From an uncultured Chlorobiaceae bacterium (GTDB lineage Bacteria; Bacteroidota; Chlorobiia; Chlorobiales; Chlorobiaceae): a stretch of DNA of 49,285 nt. How positions within the stretch are numbered: position 1 is the stretch's first letter; every line of letters begins with the position of its first letter. Below are positions 10,915 through 18,753 of the stretch, one piece after another. Both the position numbers and the translations under genes were made by a program. The notes below the pieces were generated by a model, which saw only the letters and a program-made list of their open reading frames with translations, was not told the origin of the DNA and searched no databases. The stretch lies in contig CAIMCD010000021.1 in assembly GCA_903839405.1 (NCBI GenBank), forward strand, positions 1 through 49,285. The letters run 5' to 3'.

Positions 10915-10970
10915 CGGCCCGACAGCCTCCTCCTCTGCTGCCGGGCCGTTTGCCCGGCCGTGAGCTTTTT
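10915..10970 (+). terminator. Terminator-like hairpins after ribB
   Basis: CGGCCCG-a-CAGC (10915-10926) pairs with GCTG-c-CGGGCCG (10937-10948). An alternative, overlapping hairpin is CCGGGC (10941-10946)/GCCCGG (10952-10957), followed by CCGTGAGCTTTTT. The two folds exclude each other; the second has the better T tract. Confidence 0.6.
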
Positions 10971-11056
10971 CTGGGTTAAACTTTTTACGGCATTCATCTC
11001 CTTTTTTAAAGCAAGAGATGCTTTTCTATTGCATCAAGAGTCGGTATTGCCGTAAA

Positions 11057-11077
11057 TTGATTTGATTACCAAATCAA
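11057..11077. promoter_or_regulatory. 21-bp perfect dyad, candidate operator
   Basis: TTGATTTG (11057-11064), five bases, then CAAATCAA (11070-11077). It is centred about 49 bases upstream of the ATG at 11116, where a repressor or activator site would be expected. It is not followed by a T tract. The regulator is unknown. Confidence 0.45.
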
Positions 11078-11115
11078 GCTACACAACCTGTAACCGAGGA
11101 AAGGGAGGGCCCCTG

Positions 11116-11514
11116 ATGAAGTGGCAGAGAGCTATAGTTATCTGGCTCTTGATTGCCGTGGCTGAATCGGTGCACGGCACGCTCCGGCGCCTTTTTCTGG
11201 TGCCGCAGATTGGTGAGCTGCCCTCTCACCAGATTGGTGTTGTGGTTGCGTCAGCCATCATTTTTACCATTGCCTGGCTTTGCATCCGCTGGATCGGCGT
11301 CACCTCCTCGCGGGAGCTGATCCATATTGGCGAACTCTGGGTGGTGCTTACGTTGATTTTTGAGTTCACGCTTGGGTACCTGCTGGGCTACAGCGTGGAT
11401 CGTATGCTTTCTGACTACAACATCATAAAGGGTGGAGTGATGAGTTTTGGTTTGCTCTTTATGCTCTTCGCTCCCCGGTTAGCCGCAAGGGCTCGGGGTA
11501 TCTTGCTCTCCTGA
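11116..11514 (+). CDS. Small four-helix membrane protein, function unknown
   Basis: A 132-residue protein with four predicted membrane helices: AIVIWLLIAVAESVHGTL, IGVVVASAIIFTIAWLCI, LWVVLTLIFEFTLGYLLGYS and VMSFGLLFMLFAPRLAA. The start at 11116 is chosen because GGGAGGG (11103-11109) lies six bases upstream; an in-frame codon at 11062 would add 18 unlikely residues. The conserved-looking features (HGTLRRLFLVP after helix 1, FEFTLG in helix 3, charged C-terminal end) resemble an unnamed small membrane family that I remember from proteobacteria, but I cannot name it. It is 58 bases upstream of the flavoprotein gene and probably cotranscribed with it. Confidence 0.8.
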   Translation: MKWQRAIVIWLLIAVAESVHGTLRRLFLVPQIGELPSHQIGVVVASAIIFTIAWLCIRWIGVTSSRELIHIGELWVVLTLIFEFTLGYLLGYSVDRMLSDYNIIKGGVMSFGLLFMLFAPRLAARARGILLS

Positions 11515-11572
11515 TAAGGACCGGTTTTTGGGTTTCATTTCTGGATGAATCAAAAATAAAGGGAGGTTTGCA

Positions 11573-12340
11573 ATGGGTAGTGTTGTTCTTGCCATATCGG
11601 GTTCCCTTCGTACACCATCGTTTACCGAAAAAATGCTCGACCTGTGCATTGATGGCATGAGGGAGAAGGATGATTCCCTTGAGGTGCACCGCTTTTATCC
11701 GCACACAATGGAGATTGGGCCATGCACCAGTTGCTGGTCGTGCTGGGGCCACAAACGGCCCGGAGTGTGTGCGCAGAAAGATGATTTTGAGCAGATTCTC
11801 GATGTCTATAAACGGGCCGACTACTTCCTCCTTGCCGCCCCGCTCTATATTTTCGACTTTCCCGCAACGGTCAAGAATGTGATTGACCGCTTTTTCATTG
11901 ACCTTATGCCCAGTCAGATAGAGCTGCCGAGTGGGGGAACCCAGCATCCGAAGCGTTTTGGCCGCCACCCTAGGGCGGTGCTCATCTCCTCATGCGGATT
12001 TCCTGAAATTGAGAACTTCAACCTGCTGCGCCAGCATTTCCGTATTATTTGTGAGCATATGGAGTGGCCGCTCTCGGGCGAACTCCTGATCTCCGCCGCC
12101 GCTGCAGCTCATGCCCCGAAGCTCTTCGACCGCAAATATGAAGCGATCAGAAAAGCCGGAGCCGAGCTGATACAGGGGGAGATCACCGAATCAACCACCG
12201 AAGCAATTTCCGCACCGGTCATACCCGCCGAGGAGTACCGTCGGATGGCAAGCCTCAGCTTTGAAAGGGGAATCACCTCAAAAGTCAAGGTAGCCGCCAT
12301 CGCCATCAAAGCCCTGCGCCGCAAAGACGGCACTGGTTAA
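11573..12340 (+). CDS. Iron-sulfur-flavoprotein-like NAD(P)H-dependent FMN reductase family protein
   Basis: A 255-residue flavodoxin-fold protein. GSLRTPSFT (residues 10-18) is the FMN phosphate-binding loop, and the later stretch ADYFLLAAPLYIFDFPATVK with NVIDRF is the family's second signature. Inserted after strand 2 is a compact four-cysteine motif, Cys51-x2-Cys54-x2-Cys57-x8-Cys66. It resembles the CX2CX2CX4-7C [4Fe-4S] motif of archaeal and bacterial iron-sulfur flavoproteins, with a slightly longer last spacer. It probably moves electrons between a ferredoxin- or NAD(P)H-type donor and an unknown acceptor. GGGAGG lies seven bases before the ATG. The C-terminal 60 residues match nothing I recognise. 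Confidence 0.85.
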   Translation: MGSVVLAISGSLRTPSFTEKMLDLCIDGMREKDDSLEVHRFYPHTMEIGPCTSCWSCWGHKRPGVCAQKDDFEQILDVYKRADYFLLAAPLYIFDFPATVKNVIDRFFIDLMPSQIELPSGGTQHPKRFGRHPRAVLISSCGFPEIENFNLLRQHFRIICEHMEWPLSGELLISAAAAAHAPKLFDRKYEAIRKAGAELIQGEITESTTEAISAPVIPAEEYRRMASLSFERGITSKVKVAAIAIKALRRKDGTG

Positions 12341-12695
12341 GGCGAGCGGTTCAGCTTATATCGAAGTGATCCCGGCCAGCATCCAGCCCTTCTCTGCCTG
12401 ACTATAGGCGCACATCAATACTTTCGCAAATGAAGGTATAATCACCGTGCAAAAAAGCGTTTAACACGATAAAATTCTCCGTTTTTTTACAATTAAAAGC
12501 GGTAATGCCGTATCTTGTTTTTTGAATGATCAGGGGATAAAAGGAAAGGAGGTATGGCTTGTTGGTAGAAAAAAAGCGAAGCCACCCCTTTAGCCTCTTG
12601 TAAGTTGTACCGAAATTTCTTTCCAACGAGTTGAGTCCCTCTTTTTGATCAAAATTATGGTATTGCAATTGACCCTTAAATGTAAATGGCGATAG
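12341..12695. other. Gene-free AT-rich stretch before the Shedu gene
   Basis: I see no convincing gene. It is visibly richer in A and T runs than the flanks. A 100-codon open frame on the minus strand (12402-12704) has no recognisable features. A strong AAAGGAGG followed at once by ATG (near 12546-12556) opens only a four-codon frame. It may be the left margin of inserted DNA. Confidence 0.4.
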
Positions 12696-12764
12696 ACGGA
12701 ACATCTAAACTCGATCAATCGCCGACAAGCGAAGTCTGGGCGTATTAGTTATAGTGACCCAGTA

Positions 12765-13764
12765 TTGTTACATGAGACATCTCGTTCTCGAGTGTCATTT
12801 ATACCGTTCTATATTCCGCACAGTGACCACGATGAGTTGGCCGCAAAGATAATAACATACGCAAAGCTGCCATCTCCAATGGACTGGCAAGTAGTCGAAG
12901 AGAAGTCTATTTTACTTTCAGAACCAGCTACGCGGAAACTGTTTGAAGCTCTTAAAGATCATCTTGCGGTTGCTGAAGAGAATGAGGATGGTAACTTCCT
13001 TTTGATTCGGATTTCTGAGGGTACAGCTCAACTGCGAGGGCAGGATCCAGCCAAAGTTGCATCTGCCCTTATGAAGGTTTTGAGCAAAGATGAATTTCTC
13101 TCTCACTTGCAAAATACTGAATTAACCATAGAGCTGGTTTCCGCTTTACGTGGTGCAATTCGTTTGAATGAAATGCGAACAGCCGTGAATGAATTGAGAA
13201 CCGCAATGGATAATGGAAATGATGCGGAATCAACCTATCAAAGCTGGTGCGAAAAGCATTCATGGGCTTTTGGTAATGCGTACGTGTTACGAGATGACGT
13301 GCGTGAAATATCTCCCGGCGATCACCTCGATTTGTTATTGCCTAATGTTATTGCAGGTTATCGGGACATTGTTGAATTAAAACGACCCAGTATGGATGTT
13401 CTTCGCTGGGACGAAAAGCACAAAAACTTTTACTTTTCCTCCGAAGTTTCTCGAGCAATCGGGCAATGCCATCGATATCTTGATGTGCTTCACGAGGAAG
13501 CCGCTAAAGGTCTTCGTGACCATCCAGAGATTGTTGCTTACCATCCGCGAGCTACTATTGTCTATTGGGCGATCCAGCGATTGGACTGAAAACAAACTTC
13601 GGGCATTGCACGGGCTTAATCGGCGATTATCAGGAATAAGTATTATGACGTATGATCATCTCTTGGCTCAGGGTGAGCGACTTCTTAGCTTTTTTCATAC
13701 GTCGGATGATACTTTACTTTATGAATCATCGTCTTTAGAGGATGATGACGATCTTCCGTTTTAA
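12765..13764 (+). pseudogene. Shedu-family immune nuclease (SduA, DUF4263), frameshifted
   Basis: The first frame (12765-13589) encodes an N-terminal region and a DUF4263 PD-(D/E)xK nuclease core. From a TTG at 12765, Glu155 lies in ESTYQSWCEKHSWAFG, Asp189 in GDHLDLLL, Glu204-x-Lys206 in DIVELKRP and Gln234 in SRAIGQCHRYLDVLHEE. The frame then ends abruptly after PRATIVYWAIQRLD. The expected C-terminus continues one base off (frame from 13564): IGRSSDWTENKLRALHGLN then GISIMTYDHLLAQGERLL, ending at 13764. Deleting one base at 13562 or 13563 restores ATIVIGRSSDW. The gene is therefore a pseudogene, or the sequence holds an error. The open frame extends upstream to 12696 without ATG, GTG or TTG before 12765, so the N-terminus is unclear too. 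Shedu proteins act in phage and plasmid defence. Confidence 0.88.
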
Positions 13765-13824
13765 TAATTTTAGCTAATGTACTCGACCCCGCAGGTCGGG
13801 ACTTAAGGATAAAGTGGCTCATCC

Positions 13825-15135
13825 TTACACCCATCCTCGCAGCTTCATGGCTTCGGCGACTCGCTGGATGGCTACGATGTATGCGGCGAGGCGGTTGTGC
13901 ACTTTGTAGCTTTGGGCGGTTTGCTGGACGGCGCGGAATGCGGTTTTCATCTTTTTTTCGAGGCGCCGGTGCACCTCATCCTCTTCCCAGTAGTAGCCGT
14001 AGGCGTTCTGCACCATTTCAAAGTAGGAGACCGTCACCCCTCCGGCGTTGCAGAGCAGGTCGGGGATGAGGATTACCCCTTTATTATAAAGTATGGTGTC
14101 GGCCTCCGGAGTAGTTGGGCCGTTGGCCAGTTCGGCAACAATTTTTGCCCGGATATCCGGAGCGTTTTGTGCGGTGATGACCGACTCAAGCGCGGCGGGG
14201 AAGAGCACGGCAACGTCAAGTTCCAAGAGTTCGCTATTGGAAATGGGTGCAGACCCCGGAAATCCGGCAACCGATCCGGTTTGCTTTTTGTACGCATTGA
14301 GGGCCGGAAAGGCAAACCCTTCGGGATTATAGATGCACCCTTTTGAATCGGATACGGCGATTACCTTCATCCCGAGCAGTTCAGCCGCAAGTTTATGGGC
14401 GTTTGAACCGGCATTGCCGTACCCCTGGATTGCCGCCCGTGCACCGCTGAGGTTCAGGCCAAGCGCTTCGGCCGCCTCCCGCACACAAAAAATTCCTCCC
14501 CGTGCCGTGGCATCGCCCCGCCCGGCCGAACCGCCGAGGGCAATTGGTTTGCCGGTGATGACGCCGAACCGGTTTTTTTTATGCATTGCACAATATTCAT
14601 CGAGCATCCATGCCATGATTTGCGGCGAGGTGTAGACGTCCGGAGCCGGAATGTCGGTGTCGGGCCCGAGGATGCGCCCGGCCTGGCGGATATAGGCGCG
14701 TGAGAGGCGCTCAAGTTCGCTGGGGGAGAGGGCTTTGGGATCGCAGATCACGCCGCCCTTGCTGCCGCCAAGCGGAATATCCATGACCGCAGTTTTCCAG
14801 GTCATCCAGGCCGCAAGTGCCCGTACCGTGTCGATCGATTCATCCGGGTGAAAGCGGATGCCGCCCTTGTTCGGGCCCCGGGCATCGTTGTACTGTACGC
14901 GGAAACCGTGAAAGATTTTTGTCTGGCCACTGTCCATTTTGACCGGCATGGTGAGATGGAGCTCCCGCAGGGGCGAGCGGAGCAGTTCATGCGCGGCCGG
15001 GTCAAGGCCGATAATCCGGGCCGCTTGATCGAGCTGCTGCTGGGCTGTGATAAAGGGATTGGGCCCTGATGTGGTTTCCGTTACGGGGATAGTCAGGGGC
15101 GCTGTGTTGTGGCTGGCATCGTTGCTTGCACTCAT
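13825..15135 (-). CDS. gdhA: Glutamate dehydrogenase (Glu/Leu/Phe/Val dehydrogenase family)
   Basis: Reversible reductive amination of 2-oxoglutarate to glutamate with NAD(P)H, in the cytoplasm. The 436-residue protein carries the catalytic pattern at Lys90 ([11 protein letters not shown]), Lys114 ([12 protein letters not shown]), Lys126 (GGSKGG) and Asp166 (TDIPAPDV). These correspond to Lys89, Lys113, Lys125 and Asp165 of the well-studied clostridial enzyme. The C-terminal Rossmann domain shows [12 protein letters not shown]. The Lys90/Lys114 environment favours glutamate over branched-chain amino acids, but substrate and cofactor are not proven. It is convergent with the Shedu remnant and about 64 bases upstream of nothing else; dapF is codirectional behind it. 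Confidence 0.93.
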   Translation of the reverse strand: MSASNDASHNTAPLTIPVTETTSGPNPFITAQQQLDQAARIIGLDPAAHELLRSPLRELHLTMPVKMDSGQTKIFHGFRVQYNDARGPNKGGIRFHPDESIDTVRALAAWMTWKTAVMDIPLGGSKGGVICDPKALSPSELERLSRAYIRQAGRILGPDTDIPAPDVYTSPQIMAWMLDEYCAMHKKNRFGVITGKPIALGGSAGRGDATARGGIFCVREAAEALGLNLSGARAAIQGYGNAGSNAHKLAAELLGMKVIAVSDSKGCIYNPEGFAFPALNAYKKQTGSVAGFPGSAPISNSELLELDVAVLFPAALESVITAQNAPDIRAKIVAELANGPTTPEADTILYNKGVILIPDLLCNAGGVTVSYFEMVQNAYGYYWEEDEVHRRLEKKMKTAFRAVQQTAQSYKVHNRLAAYIVAIQRVAEAMKLRGWV

Positions 15136-15271
15136 GGCGGTTATCTTTTATATCAATCATAGGGACCTCTTCCATCCTCTTCCGGAAGCTGAAAGGTAAT
15201 AAAAGCGAAAGGATTCTTTTCTCCTCTCGCTCTGATATTATGTATTGCAGGGAAGTTGTGCTTCTTGTGAT

Positions 15272-16069
15272 TCAGATGGTGAGGGTGCCCTTGTAGACGA
15301 TTTTGGCCGGGCCGCTGAGGAAGACCTCATCCATCGGTTCATTGAACTGAACTTCAAGAGTGTCGCCGCTTTTCACCGTGACCTGCACGGTTGTGCTCTC
15401 TATTTTGCCAAGCCGGTAGCTCATCAGGGCCGCCGCAACTGCTCCTGTGCCGCAGGCAAGGGTTTCATCCTCAACACCGCGCTCAAAGGTACGGATGCTG
15501 AGCGACGAGGGAGAGGTGACCTCAATAAAGTTGACGTTGGTGCCTCCGGGGAAGATATCGGTGCGGTGGCGGATGTCGCTGCCGGTGCCGGTGACGTCGC
15601 TCTCTTCCAATTCACTGGTATAAATAATAGTGTGGGGTGAGCCGGTATTGAGAAAGTGGCAGAGTTCACCTTCAATATCAAGGTTGTTGCGGAACCCTTC
15701 GGGAGGCAGCATTTTCAGCTTGACGCTCTCCTCTTTGAGCACCCAACCGTTGTATTGATTGCCGTTGGCTTCAAAGGTGTAGGCGTTGCCCTGGGCGGCA
15801 GGAATGCCGATGCTCCAGGCAAAATAAACCGCACACCGGCCGCCGTTGCCGCACATGGAGCCCAAAAGTCCGTCGGCATTATAATATTTCATGCTGAACT
15901 GATAGGAGAGGGAGGGCTCAATGAGGATCAGGCCGTCCGCCCCGACTCCGGTTCTGCGGGTGCAGAGCGCATTGATTTGGCGGGTATCGAGCTGAAGCAC
16001 GAGCGAGCGGTTGTCGATAACAATAAAATCATTCCCTGCTCCGGAGAGTTTGCTGAACGTAATCTCCAT
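15272..16069 (-). CDS. dapF: Diaminopimelate epimerase
   Basis: Converts LL- to meso-diaminopimelate for lysine and peptidoglycan. It is cofactor-independent and uses two cysteines: Cys73 in MCGNGGRC and Cys205 in ETLACGTGAVA. I place the start at 16069 (MEITFSKLSGAGNDFIVIDN), giving 265 residues as usual for DapF. An in-frame ATG at 16150 would add 27 residues with no family resemblance. Neither start has a strong Shine-Dalgarno. It is on the minus strand, divergent from pscA and 136 bases ahead of the glutamate dehydrogenase gene. Confidence 0.95.
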   Translation of the reverse strand: MEITFSKLSGAGNDFIVIDNRSLVLQLDTRQINALCTRRTGVGADGLILIEPSLSYQFSMKYYNADGLLGSMCGNGGRCAVYFAWSIGIPAAQGNAYTFEANGNQYNGWVLKEESVKLKMLPPEGFRNNLDIEGELCHFLNTGSPHTIIYTSELEESDVTGTGSDIRHRTDIFPGGTNVNFIEVTSPSSLSIRTFERGVEDETLACGTGAVAAALMSYRLGKIESTTVQVTVKSGDTLEVQFNEPMDEVFLSGPAKIVYKGTLTI

Positions 16070-16482
16070 GCTTGTAACAAAAAGTTCTGGATTGAGGTGC
16101 TCTTTCGCTGCCCGGGATGTGGCATGGATAGCCAACAGAGGGGCTTTCATGCTGTATAATAAAACAATAGCGAATCAATACGACGCCAAAATAATTTATT
16201 ATTAAATAATTTTTCTTATTTTATTTCCTATTACGTGAGGTAATAAATTTGGCTAGTTGCCTCCCGATAAGTGGTTTTCAGAAGTTTTTTCACTTCGATA
16301 ACTGATTTTAGTGAGCTCATGTGCATTGCTGACTACCCCCAGAGAGAGAAAGCTGAGATGATGAGGTGCAGTTTTTTACCGGTAAAGGGCAAATGCTTCA
16401 AAGCAGGGGCAAACTTCACGACAACGATTTTCTTTTCGGTTTCTTCAACCTGAAATATGTGCAAACAAAGGAGAGAAATACA
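16070..16482. other. Divergent control region, dapF / pscA
   Basis: No gene is seen apart from a possible N-terminal extension of dapF to 16150. The centre is very AT-rich, with AAATAATTT repeated at 16089-16097 and 16104-16112 shifted by one hundred (actual copies at 16189-16197 and 16204-16212, 15 bases apart, one and a half helical turns). The pscA promoter must lie here. Confidence 0.4.
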
Positions 16483-18657
16483 ATGGCTGAACAAGTGAAT
16501 CCGGCAGGAGTCAAGCCAAAGGGCTCTGTCCCACCTCCCAAGGGGAGCGGCGGCTCGGGTGGTCCATCCGTTATCAAGGAGCAGGACGCCGCTAAAATGA
16601 GAAGATTTCTGTTCCAGCGAACAGAGACCCGATCAACCAAGTGGTATCAGATTTTTGATACCGACAAGATTGACGACGAGCAGGTGGTCGGCGGTCATCT
16701 TGCCTTGCTTGGTGTGCTTGGTTTTCTCATGGCGATCTATTACATCTCGGGAATTCAGGTTTTTCCCTGGGGTGCGCCGGGCTTTCATGACAACTGGTTC
16801 TATCTGACCATCAAGCCAAGGATGGTCTCTTTGGGTATTGATACCTACAGCACCAGGACGGCCGATCTTCAGCAGGCTGCAACAAACCTTCTCGGCTGGG
16901 CCCTCTTTCACTTCCTTTCGGGCTCCATTCTTCTCTTCGGTGGATGGCGTCACTGGACGCACAACCTGACCAACCCCTTTACCGGGCGTGCAGGTAACTT
17001 CCGTGACTTCCGTTTTCTTGGCAAGTTTGGCGATGTTCTCTTCAGCGGAACAAGTGCCAAAACCTACAAGGATGCCCTTGGACCTCACACGGTTTACATG
17101 TCGCTGCTCTTCCTTGGCTGGGGACTGCTCATGTGGCTGGTGCTTGGATTTGCGCCGATTCCTGATTTCCAGACCATCAACTCCGAGACATTCATGTCGT
17201 TTGTCTTCGCTGTTGTTTTCTTTGCTCTCGGCGTCTACTGGTGGAACAATCCTCCAAATGCAGCCATTCACCTGAATGACGACATGAAGGCCGCTTTCTC
17301 GGTTCATTTGACCGCAATCGGCTACATCAACATCGCGCTTGGTGTGATTGCTTTCGTTGCCTTCCAGCAGCCCTCCTTTGCCCATTACTACAAGGATCTC
17401 GACAAACTGGTCTTCTATCTTTATGGCGAACCCTTCAACCGGGTCAGCTATAATTTTGTTGAGCAGGGTGGCAAGGTCATCTCCGGTACAAAAGAGTTTG
17501 CGGATTTTGCTCCCTATGCAATTCTTCCAAAGAACGGTCAGTCTTTCGGTATGTCAAGGGTCGTGATCAACCTCATTACCTTCAACCATATCATCTGCGG
17601 CGTACTCTATGTTTTTGCCGGTGTCTACCATGGTGGTCAGTACCTCCTCAAAATCCAGCTCAACGGCATGTACAACCAGATCAAGTCTATCTGGATTACC
17701 AAAGGTCGTGATCAGGAAGTTCAGGTCAAGATTCTCGGTACCGTGATGGCACTCTGTTTTGCTACCATGCTCTCCGTCTATGCTGTGATCGTGTGGAATA
17801 CCATCTGCGAGCTGAACATTTTCGGCACGAACATCATGATGTCGTTCTACTGGCTGAAACCGCTTCCGATTTTCCGCTGGATGTTTACCGATCCAAGCAT
17901 CAACGACTGGGTTATGGCCCACGTTATTACAGCCGGTTCGCTCTTCTCGCTTATCGCTCTTGTACGCATTGCTTTCTTTGCGCACACCTCACCGTTGTGG
18001 GATGATCTTGGACTCAAGAAGAACTCCTACTCCTTCCCTTGCCTTGGCCCGGTCTATGGTGGTACCTGCGGTGTCTCCATTCAGGATCAGCTCTGGTTTG
18101 CCATGCTTTGGGGAGTCAAAGGTCTTTCGGCAGTTTGCTGGTATATCGACGGTGCATGGATTGCTTCGATGATGTACGGTGTGCCTGCGGCTGATGCAAA
18201 GGCATGGGACTCGGTTGCCGGTCTGCATCATCACTATACTTCCGGTATCTTCTACTATTTCTGGACAGAGACCGTGACGATTTTCTCAAGCTCGCATCTT
18301 TCGACCATTCTGATGATCGGCCATCTTATCTGGTTTATCAGCTTTGCTGTATGGTTTGAAGATCGTGGCTCGCGTCTTGAAGGTGCTGATATCCAGACCA
18401 GAACCATCCGCTGGTTTGGCAAGAAGTTCCTGAACCGTGACGTCAACTTCCGCTTCCCGGTACTGACGATCTCTGATTCAAAACTTGCTGGTACGTTCCT
18501 CTACTTTGGCGGTACCTTTATGCTGGTCTTTCTCTTTATTGCGAACGGTTTCTATCAGACCGACTCTCCTCTGCCGCCGACCGTCAGTGATGCATCGGTC
18601 TCCGGCCAGCTCATGCTGACCCAGGTTGTAGACTATCTGATAAAGCTGATTGCCTGA
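16483..18657 (+). CDS. pscA: Photosystem P840 reaction centre core protein PscA
   Basis: Core of the homodimeric type I reaction centre of green sulfur bacteria. Two copies bind the P840 special pair, the electron-transfer chlorophylls and the FX cluster. The 724-residue protein is strongly hydrophobic, with about eleven membrane helices. The FX-ligand loop CLGPVYGGTC has Cys520 and Cys529, matching the FPCDGPGRGGTC loop of PsaA/PsaB; in the dimer the four cysteines hold one [4Fe-4S]. The start at 16483 is chosen because AAAGGAGAG lies just upstream; an in-frame ATG at 16366 would add 39 soluble residues. A Gly/Pro/Ser/Lys-rich N-terminus precedes the first helix. pscB follows after an intercistronic hairpin. 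Confidence 0.99.
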   Translation: MAEQVNPAGVKPKGSVPPPKGSGGSGGPSVIKEQDAAKMRRFLFQRTETRSTKWYQIFDTDKIDDEQVVGGHLALLGVLGFLMAIYYISGIQVFPWGAPGFHDNWFYLTIKPRMVSLGIDTYSTRTADLQQAATNLLGWALFHFLSGSILLFGGWRHWTHNLTNPFTGRAGNFRDFRFLGKFGDVLFSGTSAKTYKDALGPHTVYMSLLFLGWGLLMWLVLGFAPIPDFQTINSETFMSFVFAVVFFALGVYWWNNPPNAAIHLNDDMKAAFSVHLTAIGYINIALGVIAFVAFQQPSFAHYYKDLDKLVFYLYGEPFNRVSYNFVEQGGKVISGTKEFADFAPYAILPKNGQSFGMSRVVINLITFNHIICGVLYVFAGVYHGGQYLLKIQLNGMYNQIKSIWITKGRDQEVQVKILGTVMALCFATMLSVYAVIVWNTICELNIFGTNIMMSFYWLKPLPIFRWMFTDPSINDWVMAHVITAGSLFSLIALVRIAFFAHTSPLWDDLGLKKNSYSFPCLGPVYGGTCGVSIQDQLWFAMLWGVKGLSAVCWYIDGAWIASMMYGVPAADAKAWDSVAGLHHHYTSGIFYYFWTETVTIFSSSHLSTILMIGHLIWFISFAVWFEDRGSRLEGADIQTRTIRWFGKKFLNRDVNFRFPVLTISDSKLAGTFLYFGGTFMLVFLFIANGFYQTDSPLPPTVSDASVSGQLMLTQVVDYLIKLIA

Positions 18658-18663
18658 AGCTCT

Positions 18664-18710
18664 CACTGCCCTGTGGTGTGTGTCTGACACGCGTCACCGG
18701 GCAGTGCTTA
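18664..18710 (+). promoter_or_regulatory. Intercistronic hairpin between pscA and pscB
   Basis: CACTGCCC (18664-18671) pairs perfectly with GGGCAGTG (18699-18706), with a continuing GGTG/CACC inner stem (18675-18678/18695-18698). Only CTTATTT follows, so it is at best a partial terminator. It could also protect the 3' end of pscA mRNA. Confidence 0.7.
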
Positions 18711-18753
18711 TTTGCTACTAAAGATTATCACGAAATTAAAGAGGAGGGTTTTC

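Noticed and set aside
11057..11077. FNR/CRP site in the palindrome
   Set aside because: The half-sites TTGAT and ATCAA are 11 bases apart, not four to six as required.
12402..12704. 100-codon minus-strand frame before the Shedu gene
   Set aside because: No ribosome-binding site, no recognisable features, and composition typical of AT-rich non-coding DNA.
13540..13600. Programmed +1 frameshift in the Shedu gene
   Set aside because: No slippery motif, internal Shine-Dalgarno or downstream structure is visible, and the family is normally read in one frame; mutation or sequencing error is simpler.
13780..13830. Terminator between the Shedu remnant and gdhA
   Set aside because: CGACC/GGTCG and AAGGAT/ATCCTT stems exist but neither is followed by a T tract on either strand.
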